This document shows positions 36,801-42,564 of a stretch of 64,000 nucleotides of DNA, one piece after another. The stretch is from IMG/VR virus record IMGVR_UViG_3300032220_000132, positions 1 to 64,000 of that record, one strand, 5' to 3'. Source of the DNA: a virus. The stretch's first letter is position 1, and every line of letters starts with the position of its first letter. Made by a program: the position numbers and the translations under genes. Under the pieces are notes generated by a model. That model was not told the origin of the DNA and ran no database searches. It was given only the letters and a program-made list of their open reading frames with translations.

Positions 36801-38549
36801 ACCCGTGTTAAAGGAAAAATAGCAGTCTTTCCAAAAGAAGGACCCACAACAAATGGCGCAGTTCGATTAAACATCTTACGCAATGGTCGCAGAATCATCG
36901 TTGAAATCAAGGATCCATTGATTGCCGAGTCCGTAACAGGTATGGAAGATGTTGCTATTCCTGGCATGGATGTCCTCGGTATGGCTGCAAACGGATTACG
37001 CAGAGGTATTACGTTATGGCCTGCGTTCCAAATAAGACAGCTATTTATGGATGCCCCAACAGCTGCTCTGGTTTCTGGAGTAAAGAACCCAACTAAGCTC
37101 TGGGGAGAAGTATTTGGTGGTTTTATAAAGTCAGTAAAAAAGGATGATCCTATAGTTGAGCTCTTACGGTCCTATGGAATAGGTGGATATCAGTCCTATA
37201 CCAGAACTGCAGAAATGGAACTGAAACAAAGGATTGGCTTAATTGAAAAGAACAAGTTTGATTGGTTGATGAGTAAATTAGATCAAATTGGAGATGCCTC
37301 AGATATGGCGCAGCGTGTGGCTATATACAATCGTGTTTTGGCTGAGACTAAATCTGACGAATTTCCTAATGGCGATCAGATGCAAGCCCTTATATCTGCC
37401 AACAACATTATTGACTTCAAAAAACGTGGCTCAGGTCGTTTAGCCCAGTTCCTAACCAGAACTGTATCCTTTATGAACGCCTATGCCCAGCAGATTGACG
37501 TGCTGGCATTGACAATCGCTGGTTCTGGGTACACTGGCAAGAGCAAATCAGACGCCTATGTGCAGTTAGCCAAGACAGCAGTGCTGTTCTCTTTCTACGT
37601 CATGCTCTATTCATGGGCAGTTGGTGGAGAAGATGACTACGAAGAACTAGATGATCAGACAAAACTGCGTAATCTTTATATTCCAAAGGCGCTGACCAAA
37701 CAAATTGGCATGGACAACGGTTTATTAATTCCAATGCACACATCGGCTAGTTTCTTCTTTAAGTCAATTCCAGAGCTAACCTATAACACAGTAATGAAAG
37801 AGGGAACAGAAAATGAAATTGATGGCGCTCGTCTTCGTAAAGCCCTTGCCGAAGCTGCTATAGACTCATTATTAGGTCCTAACCCAGTGCCAACTGGTAT
37901 CAAACCAGGTTTTGAGATTTTGCTCAATAGAAACTTCTTTACTGGTGGCACAGTAACTCCTAAAGGTATGGAAGACCTAGATGCTGTTGAGCAATACACC
38001 GCATCAACCTCTGAGCTTGGCAAGATTCTTAGCGCTATAACTAACATCCCATTCACCGATAAGCGTATTCTTAACCCAATTGAGGCAGATCACCTAGTTC
38101 GTGGTTTATTTGGAACTACTGGTGCAGCTGTCCAGTGGGGTAGCAATATATTCTCTGGTGATCGCCCAACCGCTACAGCTAGACAGAATCCGCTGTATGG
38201 CTCGTTTATTGCCCCTGATGTAGCCCGTGGTAATGAGGAACTGTTCTATGACTTTAAGAGTAAGGTTGATAACAAGTACGAAACCTATATGAAGCTCTTA
38301 GAGCGTGATAAGGCAGATGAGGCTGATAGGTACTACAACAAGCATGCTGACCTGATCTCAGCCCGTGACTATGTGACTGGCATGGAAGTAGCCTTGCGTG
38401 ACTTAAACCGCCAGATTCGTAACACTGGTGAGGTAAAGGACAAGAGTTTCACGCCTGATCAACGTAGACAGGAGATCACTGATCTACAGCGCTCTAAGCA
38501 GGAGCTGCTAGAAGGGATTATCCAGATGCGCTTGGACTCTGGACTGTAA
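24897..38549 (+). CDS. giant DarB-like polyvalent ejection protein (4550 residues)
   Basis: One uninterrupted 13.65-kb frame covers about a fifth of the window. Visible modules in order: tandem NPFAKY at 9-14 and 25-30; Pro- and Lys/Glu-rich linkers to about 790; a zincin motif HEWQH at 1200-1204; an N6-type methyltransferase with DPTGGNG at 1617-1623 and NPPFG at 1678-1682; a low-complexity linker (about 1800-1960) that overlaps another ORF; a strawberry-notch-type helicase with GDDTGVGKGRT at 2206-2216, DEAH at 2341-2344 and GRIHRTGQ at 2786-2793; a second metal-site motif HEAVGH at 3452-3457; and a long helical tail with a hydrophobic stretch near 4220. The methyltransferase-helicase pair is that of phage P1 DarB, an ejected anti-restriction protein. 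The tail resembles LPD38-type polyvalent regions. An ejected multi-tool protein is the best reading. Confidence 0.8.
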   Translation: MAIKPENVNPFAKYVEEPAEAPPENPFAKYLQISQLEEATKKYEEEVPFLQRVTDPLQAGIARIPGILPGLEVSAIQKQINAIREGKGGPRDPITGESLPFQPEEADAAIKMLQAQQSEAQKKVMAAQAEAGKYQTRPAVAALGNAKTAREAFDLFQVDPLGVMSSVSLESLPQMGPALILGAVTRNPTVGALAMGSTSFAGELSSGITEYFQDKGVDVKNPVAVNKALNDPVLFAEAYNHALTRASIIAPLDAASAGLASKMLVPKQVIKNQFAKEALNIGVAQPVAQMISGAGGEALAQLATEGEITKPGQVLMEAAGEGPSSVLETAAFGGKEAYDRLKASQPPAPPVPPAPTVTGAPPAVPPAAPTDLAPTVEEDDLAPSAIVPPSVVAPLAGMVSTEGLDPAIAQQVESLKAELLMIENRRTDPTRNVSEMELEFLAQREAEVAKEITALLTPKAPETLVTPVTPEAPVTPPVTPPVAQLDLIGRLQEFGEVIESRQDAETRFSNGEQIYAFSEQDEQPFLIRNIDEISAYTPDRLLALPAAVAEEVTTEPEVATTNQVFSNDGLQIFAGKNKEGTFVATKGNLGDGTEKTLLLDKDGNTFWGDRKESINPTTGERTIVGADKDATPATFATAKEARSAGERTLEAVPAVEETPAEPTKEEQIAINKARQEEQRAAAEAEKAEKEKAEKEKAPTEEEIAKPTGGPAIGGPAAPTGGPAAPKKVAPTEEEKKEKEEEKKAKEEEKKAREEEKKAKEEEKAQKEEQKKKIAELNTNPMKVAMETGNADAVATLLYGHAVDENLHPVIFPEEMLLRIPVETTLLSQIEDQLVKNKFRITDRAVPAKTDDPSYVGPERITISALYNPEKVSIQGGGAEFFNNRKGQITAAPLPKDATEKQKDALVTELLDLANPKKLLDIQSNPKNTFGALMFKEGLVSKIKSPGDYLFELINLNARAGGQFNTYIPSKAGNRQAIKLVIDDGKEQLVRKLLVDYVTSLQTLQAVINEHSNVTPLYDALVAKYVKDENADRIPDIYTPEGVDLRNKIEDVRLYQYIPRLFLLFSLDENSTDQTNRIVKKDAETPPELGNIIRRGMRDHRQGRDVDVQDFLQTFKFLPGGIDFGNWVNQSERAAHLNAIYDAMYDLADIAGIAPEMLGLNEKLKLAVGAQGRGGKTAAWFVPQYNEINLTKTKGDGTLGHEWQHALDWNLRTSANGKVLMADTAHTLQNMITVERVENNLRSILTNTANSENNRNTPPKKAFFNAISNSRYGEADIYRSSFTDTQFYKDALELDRGRDKPYWSTPVELLSRSFESLIYDLSKGGSPYLVGPTVADGYVSKKNGYLGTTYPAGKERPVINQIYQQMLDQIDPKTLEIKTYKIENQIIAVEELGYAVVDQYYLDRGRLGGLNWFKTKEEAKEAKEQRDGTEAILTPRLMQISKVNQSIINMAQRIDAIMDEMGLFKWPEIKNGSMAESMFYHMRQGWWPKNNRELAEYGIKAYLQAPELLGFNPAKNQREIDNYKIADFEGDRVKLKQTQEDFEAAAVRFISQVITDMRSEGSDTKAIYDHIVGLYQNQPTLDVKSVLSVSNNAYSTPLPIAYLAGMLSRVKSTTTVLDPTGGNGMLVVTANPKNVTTIEIDPHRVNNLELMQIGDVIEGDALVKIKDIQDQKVDVVLTNPPFGSLPTPVDVKSWTGQNYKIGAIDQLIAAESLRTMANDGRAVLILGSHVKPNTITSTDRVFLNWLYGNYNVADHFEIAGNLYRKQGASFPLRVLVIAGRNQTDNVFPNDFVVNRINSFDELWSRYVQASDRSEQVVVGTRKLRGPAGGADRTTRTVPTGDNLQDGETSGGMGRTGEGAGIGEQLPPTGGVNVPPSASGRGTAGGVRDTEQQQDSGEDQRGRPRGGEPSTAERSDISGEESSTELGGLSDLELDDIFNSLGKKPKTGTTTPKGEPKGVRGPRAPKGAAKTKTVIPKELEGLGLESLLDELDAALNGKAPEVTITEPTPENSDARLDKQSQEAMDRIAQNAKNTSDDPNSGLYSRKDDQEYANVKPIIQKVWEAVGQKITDTKQRIQQVYDLLVKKFGDLIKGHLRTYVNELRNTVQRRPKNQTPVQSEPIDTESRVVYLGKSRFSSDGIYLPRAQSQHAYTALENLEAQVGNIDEFVAKELGYSSIDQMAKGLAGYQIDALGLAIQANKLGKGFIIGDDTGVGKGRTAAAMIVWAKKQGKVPIFVTLSDSLYTAMYADLIAIGHGDIQVAMTNSDSKIIKDVGEGKTELVFENKKGDNDKLIKYITQNRKLPPGKDVLFTAYSQLNGGVGSPARQSAIASLVASGDAVLIMDEAHNAAGTPSDKDSMGQNAFFMSLLTGENLLGKGEEVPESWKPPPTVYLSATFAKRPDNMPLYIHTNLRYAADTPEDLTALFGKGVKTDVLQQVSSEMLVESGSMIRRERSYEGVTMEFVIDDKNTARDTREVDKVTEILRSLVNADRAFKEWIKTEGGKDAVVKLGPPGSYMGKVGPTAFNDTKSNPFTSVVHNYIGSLLLSTKTQTAVDMVVDKLNNNEKVVVGLQNTNGSALEDFVAQNNIKKGDDIPDFGWQTLIKRAVKSTTKVTLKSASGNKDMDQVVYVPYELMPPNIRAGYENVENALENFQSDLPAAPIDFIRTELEQKYVWTIDGKTHVGDTPPKGVKARHLVVKEITGRKNGIDYSGDVPKYVTLDNPSRTSMISSYQNGEESKNGPIDVLIINSAGATGISLHASVDAFDQRPRHMIVLQPHGDISVFIQLLGRIHRTGQVEWPSFTMLATGIPAERRILAMLRKKLSSLKSNTSGGSSSTKVEGVDFINMYGDVATAEYLNEHPDIQAFLSVPQYSDPAEAAGSDLAHKASGTAGLLSSADQKEFFDSIEASYIAEIDLRNATGTNALERRVLPLEAEIIKENLIEEGLDSSNPFLTDVVMAQFNVDIIGSIPTVQNIKDDISFALNGKTAQDVVNEIETDLNSVYIEVRNQIVLKQQALDEAIKNPTATEKDIAELNKQKIALDNQFATLNERKDKTLQALSNTFAIGTGFESFIVNSVPSAAVVIGIKVDKARIGKSKTGNPYSPSNFQVIIKRNIPEGRISPTLATLEGTSIERSSPWTNPPLEDWFALKSVTGGRTTRYIALGNILKAAQLFGPSGGEIAKFTLQNSKEAISGVVMPSKYVPVAISEQAVRLRNPEAAVQYLLAMWDSIVQKKYNDTQIESYKELSDTLKPLMIPNLPNPFDGEKTSTNAVILRGSAQTWQLRIDPYRPNNFKVIIAGDVPKKLITAPILKTLIPGGLAKKGNKAYEMSGGDSLTDPQKIILLVKFLHKNYPATVEADSAKFAREVMKVEFDYSESKKGLASRGPAEGGQTVEAVQAQIVPIKGITVNVLQSVDELPDNTAPADVEGMWLSGRTVYLIADNLPNAKRVQEVLAHEAVGHALLEEMLGPKLMAELVRNVQNLEKTSSLVKEIAAKVDRTQPGLSPERRAKEIVANMAERGMYKIGLVQRVIQAIRNWLRSQGYTISFSDRDIVELLNFAENYFDRKEAVRFPSLQPAPAKTQAEINRERQQQKREKAAGYFSREGEGKNTEDFDKQFAEDGFNNTPIRSSSTVKDTLLGGAKQAKQAYDNTIDAPAMAYKAMSGKLLRGITYVRNKNIWYGAGLELAEKINQKAAGLSGKLRDGQGRAMASIAITNALHAGNIAVDVIRQGSLAFNRDSQMFQAIKRPFSMANVIIEKSKLIARVGEQRAHDMIQMYFEAKRSKSINDEFQKIEEEIARLDKERLSPGLDNDQLNQILNDLLNAKQDLKQIGIAKKKVRMTEKQIDFYRKLDEKHPELGKMMENWTKVNQNMIDMMLFSKIISSKRAERLKSIEDYVPWYRIQDDMEDVHDTSTMGSVRSNTNIAKEKKFKDTEVNKDIDDIVDNMLHNVMTITRNSMRNYAANRVVDSFATRVKGKIAVFPKEGPTTNGAVRLNILRNGRRIIVEIKDPLIAESVTGMEDVAIPGMDVLGMAANGLRRGITLWPAFQIRQLFMDAPTAALVSGVKNPTKLWGEVFGGFIKSVKKDDPIVELLRSYGIGGYQSYTRTAEMELKQRIGLIEKNKFDWLMSKLDQIGDASDMAQRVAIYNRVLAETKSDEFPNGDQMQALISANNIIDFKKRGSGRLAQFLTRTVSFMNAYAQQIDVLALTIAGSGYTGKSKSDAYVQLAKTAVLFSFYVMLYSWAVGGEDDYEELDDQTKLRNLYIPKALTKQIGMDNGLLIPMHTSASFFFKSIPELTYNTVMKEGTENEIDGARLRKALAEAAIDSLLGPNPVPTGIKPGFEILLNRNFFTGGTVTPKGMEDLDAVEQYTASTSELGKILSAITNIPFTDKRILNPIEADHLVRGLFGTTGAAVQWGSNIFSGDRPTATARQNPLYGSFIAPDVARGNEELFYDFKSKVDNKYETYMKLLERDKADEADRYYNKHADLISARDYVTGMEVALRDLNRQIRNTGEVKDKSFTPDQRRQEITDLQRSKQELLEGIIQMRLDSGL
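30310..30687 (+). CDS. candidate overprinted gene inside the giant protein's linker
   Basis: In the +1 frame relative to the giant gene there is a 125-codon ORF starting MFKPVIVANKSWWVPENYGD and ending NWEDFLT. GGAG at 30301-30304 lies 5 bases before this ATG; in-frame starts also exist at 30289 (TTG) and 30292. The product looks like a folded helical protein (aromatic, aliphatic and charged residues mixed), whereas the host frame here reads as Gly/Arg/Thr/Ser-rich disorder. By hand count about 86 of 125 codons end in G or C, unlike neighbouring genes. No known family was recognised. It could be a functional nested gene or a relic of an older reading frame. Confidence 0.55.
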   Translation: MFKPVIVANKSWWVPENYGDLLAVQIEQPEQYQQAIISKMAKLAEEWGGLERALASANNYLRQEGSTYLPVPVDVEQLVEFVIQNNSRIAEKINEGDPEVANPAPQKEAIYLVKNQALNWEDFLT

Positions 38550-38550
38550 A

Positions 38551-38580
38551 AAAAAGGGGGGTGTTCTAAGCCCCCCAAAA
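38551..38580 (-). terminator. terminator between convergent genes
   Basis: GGGGGG and CCCCCC flank a 9-base loop. On the minus strand the stem is followed by TTTTTTTT, a strong terminator for the RusA transcript. On the plus strand it is followed by AAAA, so it works mainly leftward. Confidence 0.85.
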
Positions 38581-38609
38581 CGTGAAGAAGCCACATTGCT
38601 GCGGCATCT

Positions 38610-38948
38610 TCATTTTATCTCGACTACTATCTTTCCGAGTGGCTCATCGCTAAATTTAAAGGTGGGTAGGAAGCGTTTATCGTTGACCTTTAGGGCATCG
38701 GCTACCCCATCCAAGCCAGCCTTTATAGAAGCCACCATATTGTCTGCATCCCTATGCCGTCTATCTGGGGGGTAGAAGGTTATGTGGATGTCAATCTTGC
38801 CCTCCCCTGAGGGCGCTGTTAGCTTTTGAGACAGCGCTAAAGCCCAGCAAGTCTGCCGATAGGACTTCTTAAACTTCATCTTCTTAGCCCAGTGCAACGT
38901 GGCGTTAGGAGATAGTTCTTTTGGCGGGTATGGTAATTCTATTTTCAT
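38610..38948 (-). CDS. rusA: RusA-family Holliday junction resolvase
   Basis: This encodes 112 residues. The motif RRHRDADNMVASIKAGLDGVADAL followed by NDKRF (key residues: the two Asp of DAD, the Asp of GLDG, and the later Asp) is the RusA signature of metal-binding aspartates. It resolves branched DNA made during recombination-dependent replication. It is the only leftward gene here and is convergent with the giant gene. Its promoter region carries a palindromic operator. Confidence 0.9.
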   Translation of the reverse strand: MKIELPYPPKELSPNATLHWAKKMKFKKSYRQTCWALALSQKLTAPSGEGKIDIHITFYPPDRRHRDADNMVASIKAGLDGVADALKVNDKRFLPTFKFSDEPLGKIVVEIK

Positions 38949-38966
38949 CTAAGTGTTTTCCCTATG

Positions 38967-38989
38967 TCACTATAACACTGTTATAGTGA
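38967..38989. promoter_or_regulatory. perfect palindrome, candidate operator (copy 1)
   Basis: Half-site TCACTATAACA (38967-38977) and its exact reverse complement (38979-38989) flank one central base. The site overlaps the expected transcription start of the leftward rusA promoter, so a bound protein would block it. A second copy lies at 56635. Confidence 0.75.
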
Positions 38990-38990
38990 G

Positions 38991-39020
38991 AATATAGCAC
39001 ATGAATTATATTGGGTACAA
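38991..39020 (-). promoter_or_regulatory. sigma70-like promoter for rusA
   Basis: On the minus strand TTGTAC (39020-39015), an 18-base spacer and TATATT (38996-38991) give a fair -35 and a good -10. The palindrome lies just downstream. Confidence 0.55.
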
Positions 39021-39024
39021 CCTA

Positions 39025-39053
39025 TTGACATACCCAAAACTCTGATACATACT
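39025..39053 (+). promoter_or_regulatory. sigma70-like early promoter
   Basis: TTGACA (39025-39030), 17 bases, then CATACT (39048-39053). The -35 is consensus and four of six -10 bases match. It drives the early rightward region beginning at 39084 and is back-to-back with the rusA promoter. Confidence 0.7.
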
Positions 39054-39083
39054 TGAGTCTAGTTTAACTGCTAGGAGAACTAA

Positions 39084-39311
39084 ATGAAAACAATTCCGTA
39101 CACCACTTCCAAAGGCATTCAGATTGGCTGTCGCTATAACGAATCCCCAAAGCCCATGCCCATCGATGATGAGGACATGATCTATATCCAAAGCCTGTTT
39201 ATATTTCCCCCAGAGTGGCATCGCCAACGCAATCTAGAGCGTTTAGTGCTGCTCTCTTGTACTGGGTTTGTCATGCTTCTTGGCATTGTTTTATTGATGA
39301 CAAGCAAATGA
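39084..39311 (+). CDS. first early gene, small membrane protein
   Basis: This encodes 75 residues. The C-terminus is one membrane segment (LVLLSCTGFVMLLGIVLLM). The leader has the CTGCTAGGAG box at 39068-39077, 6 bases before the ATG, which is repeated before three leftward genes. Being first after the early promoter, it may alter the host envelope or exclude other phages. Function is unknown. Confidence 0.6.
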   Translation: MKTIPYTTSKGIQIGCRYNESPKPMPIDDEDMIYIQSLFIFPPEWHRQRNLERLVLLSCTGFVMLLGIVLLMTSK

Positions 39312-39469
39312 GAAAGGGATGGAAGACTCGCATGGATGAGCGCAGATACTTTGAGGAAAAGAAAGAAGAAAGAGACCAGAAGCTCCAGTTCTTTCGCATG
39401 ATGCGCCAACATATGTACGAACAAATGCAAGCTGAATTAGCTACAAGGAAAAAACATGAAATTAACTAA
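39308..39469 (+). CDS. small charged helical protein
   Basis: This encodes 53 residues starting MRKGWKTRMDERR, almost entirely Glu, Lys, Arg, Gln and Met, so probably one long helix. The ATG overlaps the previous TGA (ATGA) and the end overlaps the exonuclease start by 14 bases. Function is unknown. Confidence 0.5.
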   Translation: MRKGWKTRMDERRYFEEKKEERDQKLQFFRMMRQHMYEQMQAELATRKKHEIN

Positions 39470-40334
39470 CGAATACGGCATCCCACAGACCTTTATCAAT
39501 GTCTTGGAACGCCCTACCTATAACAAGGGCAAGGCTCACCTGTCTGCTACCCAGTTGCTCAATAGCCCAAAGATCGTGGCTTTGACCCGTAAGTTTGAGG
39601 AAGAGATCGAGCAAGATGCCTCGGAGATGGTATGGTCAATAGTCGGATCAGCCATCCATAACTTCTTGGAACAGGGCAAGGATGAGAACCACATTGTCGA
39701 GCAACGCATCCATGTCGAGCATGATGGCTGGCATATCACTGGGGCGATTGACCTACAGGAAGTAGCCACCGATGGAATCCATGTAAAGGACTATAAGTTC
39801 ACATCCGTATGGGCTGCTATGAACGAGAAGCCTGAATGGGAGAACCAGTTAAATATCTACGCATGGCTAGTCGAGAAGGTTAAGAAAGTGCCTGTCCAGT
39901 CAGTCACCATTGTTGCTATGTTGCGTGACTGGAGTAGGCGGGATCGAGAGAAAGAGGGCTACCCTAAAGCCCCTATCCTAGAGATACCCATGAAGTTGTG
40001 GACGATGCAGGAGCGTGAAGCCTATGTTGCCAAACGAATCTCTTTACACAGTGCCTGCGAGTTCTCGATTGAGACCGATGGCGATCTACCAGACTGTACC
40101 CCAGAAGAGATGTGGGAGAAGCCCACTGTATGGGCGGTGCGTAAGAAAGGAAATGTTAGGGCGAAAGCCTTATATGAATCAGAAGCCCTTGCTACAGTTG
40201 CCTTAGAGCAATACGGCAAGGACTATGAGATCGAAGTGCGTCAGGGCGAGCGTACTCGGTGTGCAAACTTTTGCCCAGTCTCCCAGTACTGCCAACAGTA
40301 TCGGGATTATTTATCAACTAAGGAGAATGTATGA
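39456..40334 (+). CDS. PD-(D/E)XK exonuclease, RecB/Cas4-like
   Basis: This encodes 292 residues. H68xxxE72, D99 (in TGAID) and KDYK (111-114) form the PD-(D/E)XK nuclease motifs. The C-terminal CANFCPVSQYC has Cys spacing like the iron-sulphur cluster of Cas4/AddB-type nucleases. AAGGA precedes the ATG by 6 bases. With the ERF protein at 40679 it makes an exonuclease-annealing recombination pair. Confidence 0.8.
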   Translation: MKLTNEYGIPQTFINVLERPTYNKGKAHLSATQLLNSPKIVALTRKFEEEIEQDASEMVWSIVGSAIHNFLEQGKDENHIVEQRIHVEHDGWHITGAIDLQEVATDGIHVKDYKFTSVWAAMNEKPEWENQLNIYAWLVEKVKKVPVQSVTIVAMLRDWSRRDREKEGYPKAPILEIPMKLWTMQEREAYVAKRISLHSACEFSIETDGDLPDCTPEEMWEKPTVWAVRKKGNVRAKALYESEALATVALEQYGKDYEIEVRQGERTRCANFCPVSQYCQQYRDYLSTKENV

Positions 40335-40474
40335 AGAAGCTAATTGCTGTGGCGTTTATCGCCATGATGTCCACTGGTGTTATGGCTCAAGTTAAGTGCG
40401 AGTCTGATGGTCGTGGCGGTATGTGCTGTTGGGATACCAAAGTCAATGGTCCATGGAAACCAATCGGCTGTTGA
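40331..40474 (+). CDS. small secreted cysteine-containing protein
   Basis: This encodes 47 residues. MKKLIAVAFIAMMSTGVMA is a signal peptide, with cleavage likely before QVKC. The mature 28 residues carry four Cys (KC, CC, GC) that could form disulphides in the periplasm. AAGGAG lies 7 bases upstream and the ATG overlaps the exonuclease TGA. Function is unknown. Confidence 0.65.
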   Translation: MKKLIAVAFIAMMSTGVMAQVKCESDGRGGMCCWDTKVNGPWKPIGC

Positions 40475-40475
40475 T

Positions 40476-40682
40476 ATGGGCTACGGCTATGTAATTTGGG
40501 ATACTGCCACGGGCATTTATGACGGGGCATATGCCCAAAAAGAAATGGCGATGGAAAGATACTTTTCCATGTTGGAAGAGGATCCAAAAAGAGGCTGGGT
40601 GTTGGTTGAAATAATCTACCCTGAGCATTACAAACTAAGAGACGAAAGGTTTCACGCAATAGTGAAAAAGGACCAATTATGA
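40476..40682 (+). CDS. small protein upstream of ERF
   Basis: This encodes 68 residues starting MGYGYVIWDTATGIYDGAY. The start at 40476 just follows the previous TGA and is preferred to an upstream start at 40377 that overlaps the secreted protein. It is a mixed alpha-beta sequence and overlaps the ERF start by 4 bases. Family unknown. Confidence 0.5.
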   Translation: MGYGYVIWDTATGIYDGAYAQKEMAMERYFSMLEEDPKRGWVLVEIIYPEHYKLRDERFHAIVKKDQL

Positions 40683-41383
40683 GTGTGTATAAAAAACTGC
40701 AACAGGCTAGGATGTTGCTACAAGGTACAAAGTTATCCAAATCAGGTAAGAATAAGTTTGCTGGCTATGAGTACTTTGAGTTGGGCGATTTTCTTCCAGC
40801 AATTCAGAAGATATGCCATGACGTAGGGCTGTGTGGTGCTGTATCGTTTACTGAGCATATGGCATACCTTCAGATTAACGATGTAGAGGATGGCACATCC
40901 ATTATGTTTACATCGCCCATGAGTTCAGCAGCCCTCAAAGGTTGCCATGATGTACAGAACCTTGGTGCGGTGCAGACATATCTGCGTAGGTATCTGTGGA
41001 CTAATGCCTTTGAGATCGTGGAGCATGATGCCTTGGATGCCACCATGGGAGCATCTGAGCCAGTGGCTAAGACTGCTCCAAAGGCAGAACCAAAGCCTGA
41101 ACCTAAGAAGCCTGACCCCAAGCCAATCACTGGTGAGAAGGGTGAGTGGCAGATCGTAGCACCAGGAAAACCAGGCGATAACGCAGAGGACTGGCTTGAG
41201 TTAATCAAGACTACCTCGCACCAGTTGCTCGATCTTACTGAGAACGAGGAAGATGTCATGTTGATTTTCAAGAAGAACAAGGTGTTGTTTGACACTGTCA
41301 AAGCTACCGATGCCACATTCTTCAAGGAAATGATGGGCAAGTTTACTGCCAAGAAAAACGAATTTACTAAGGAGGAAGCGTAA
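40679..41383 (+). CDS. erf: ERF-family single-strand annealing protein
   Basis: This encodes 234 residues. KLQQARMLLQ, then AGYEYFELGDFLPAIQKI and the block GAVQTYLRRYLWTNAFEI, are ERF-family motifs. A Pro/Lys-rich linker (about 125-155) leads to a helical tail. It anneals complementary single strands and works with the exonuclease at 39456 to join or circularise phage DNA. Confidence 0.85.
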   Translation: MSVYKKLQQARMLLQGTKLSKSGKNKFAGYEYFELGDFLPAIQKICHDVGLCGAVSFTEHMAYLQINDVEDGTSIMFTSPMSSAALKGCHDVQNLGAVQTYLRRYLWTNAFEIVEHDALDATMGASEPVAKTAPKAEPKPEPKKPDPKPITGEKGEWQIVAPGKPGDNAEDWLELIKTTSHQLLDLTENEEDVMLIFKKNKVLFDTVKATDATFFKEMMGKFTAKKNEFTKEEA

Positions 41384-41637
41384 TGGCATTTGTACCAAAA
41401 CCCAATACAGGCACACTGTGGCCTAACGATAAGAAGAAGACCGATAGCCACCCTGATGTACGGGGTGACTTAAATCTTGATCGGTCTTTCCTAAAAGATA
41501 TGCTTGCCAAAACGGATGATGACCTTATCAAGGTCTCAATAGCGGGATGGAAGAAAGAGATCAATGGCAAGAAGACTTTGTCAATCTCTGCTTCTGAGCC
41601 ATATGTCAAGCCTGTTGATAACGACTTACCTTACTAG
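41383..41637 (+). CDS. small recombination-cluster protein (DUF736-like)
   Basis: This encodes 84 residues. NTGTLWPNDKKKTDSHPDVRGDLNLD, then KKTLSISASEPY, matches small proteins that accompany ERF or single-strand binding genes in phages. It starts with TAATG overlap. It may bind single-stranded DNA, but this is inferred from the family context. Confidence 0.5.
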   Translation: MAFVPKPNTGTLWPNDKKKTDSHPDVRGDLNLDRSFLKDMLAKTDDDLIKVSIAGWKKEINGKKTLSISASEPYVKPVDNDLPY

Positions 41638-41645
41638 GAGCAGTC

Positions 41646-41879
41646 ATGGGACGAACTAAAAAGATATACACCTTTGATGATATCAACGCTGAATCTGAGC
41701 GATTTGCAAACTCTGCCAAACAGAAAATTAGTCTGTACAAAGAGTCTCAGCTTCAATCTTTACATGACACCATTGATGTTAAAGATGTTCAGATTGCGGA
41801 GTTAAACCACCAAATCGTTGGTTACAAGGCGGTGATTTCTTATCTTGAACACCAGTTAGGACTTGGAAAGAGTCAATGA
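41646..41879 (+). CDS. small coiled-coil protein
   Basis: This encodes 77 residues. Residues about 30-75 (LYKESQLQSLHDTIDVKDVQIAELNHQIV) form a coiled coil. AGGAG precedes the ATG by 6 bases and the end overlaps the next start. Function is unknown. Confidence 0.5.
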   Translation: MGRTKKIYTFDDINAESERFANSAKQKISLYKESQLQSLHDTIDVKDVQIAELNHQIVGYKAVISYLEHQLGLGKSQ

Positions 41880-42298
41880 AAACGCTTAACTTTGAGGGGG
41901 TAAAAGTTGCCCTCAAACAAGATAAGACGGGTTATGTTCTAACCCTATCCATGCACCCAGACGACATCCCAGAAGACCTTCTTCGGGATTTTGTCGGGGC
42001 TAGGTATCAGGTAGTTATGGTTAGGATAGGCGGGGATGAAAGCCCGATGGATCGACAGGCTGAGTTTGAAGGCGATAAGTCTATCCGTATGGCTGGCTTA
42101 CTCTGCCGAGACCCTAAGTTCTGGAAGTTCTTGTTTGATGATTCTCAGATCTTTGAAGAGGATGAGGAGTCATGCACCGAGTGGTTGCGTGATTACCTAG
42201 CCGTTCAGTCTAGGTCTGAGCTAAAAACCAATGAAGAAGCACGTAAACGATTAGACAAAATATATAGGGAATATAAAGAATGGGCGCAAAAAACTTAG
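41876..42298 (+). CDS. conserved early phage protein of the recombination cluster
   Basis: This encodes 140 residues. The C-terminal part (CTEWLRDYLAVQSRSEL, then EEARKRLDKIYREYKEW) is common in small phage proteins near recombination genes. The N-terminal half is beta-rich. It does not show the lambda NinB motifs clearly. Function is unknown. Confidence 0.5.
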   Translation: MKTLNFEGVKVALKQDKTGYVLTLSMHPDDIPEDLLRDFVGARYQVVMVRIGGDESPMDRQAEFEGDKSIRMAGLLCRDPKFWKFLFDDSQIFEEDEESCTEWLRDYLAVQSRSELKTNEEARKRLDKIYREYKEWAQKT

Positions 42299-42564
42299 TG
42301 CCATACTCGGTATACATTCCAGTAGAGATGCATGCAAAGCTGAAAGAGGCAGCCAGAACCCGCAAGGCTTCTGTGCTAATTCGGGATGCCATAACCATGA
42401 TTATTGAAGGCAATGAAGCGTACACCAGTGGGTATAACAAAGCCCTTAAGGATGCATCGCAATTAGTCTACGACTGTGAAGAAGCCCAGATGGTAGCCAT
42501 AAAAGGGAAAGACCTTGGCTCGATCTTGACTGACAGGATTGAATCGCTGGAGATTAAGAAATGA
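42280..42564 (+). CDS. ribbon-helix-helix DNA-binding protein
   Basis: This encodes 94 residues. PYSVYIPVEMHAKLKEAARTRKASVLIRDAI (given as a strand, helix, turn, helix) has the CopG/Arc-like order, followed by a longer helical tail. It overlaps the previous gene by 19 bases. It is the best candidate among small proteins here for binding the two-fold palindromes at 38967 and 56635, but this link is inference. Confidence 0.6.
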   Translation: MGAKNLVPYSVYIPVEMHAKLKEAARTRKASVLIRDAITMIIEGNEAYTSGYNKALKDASQLVYDCEEAQMVAIKGKDLGSILTDRIESLEIKK

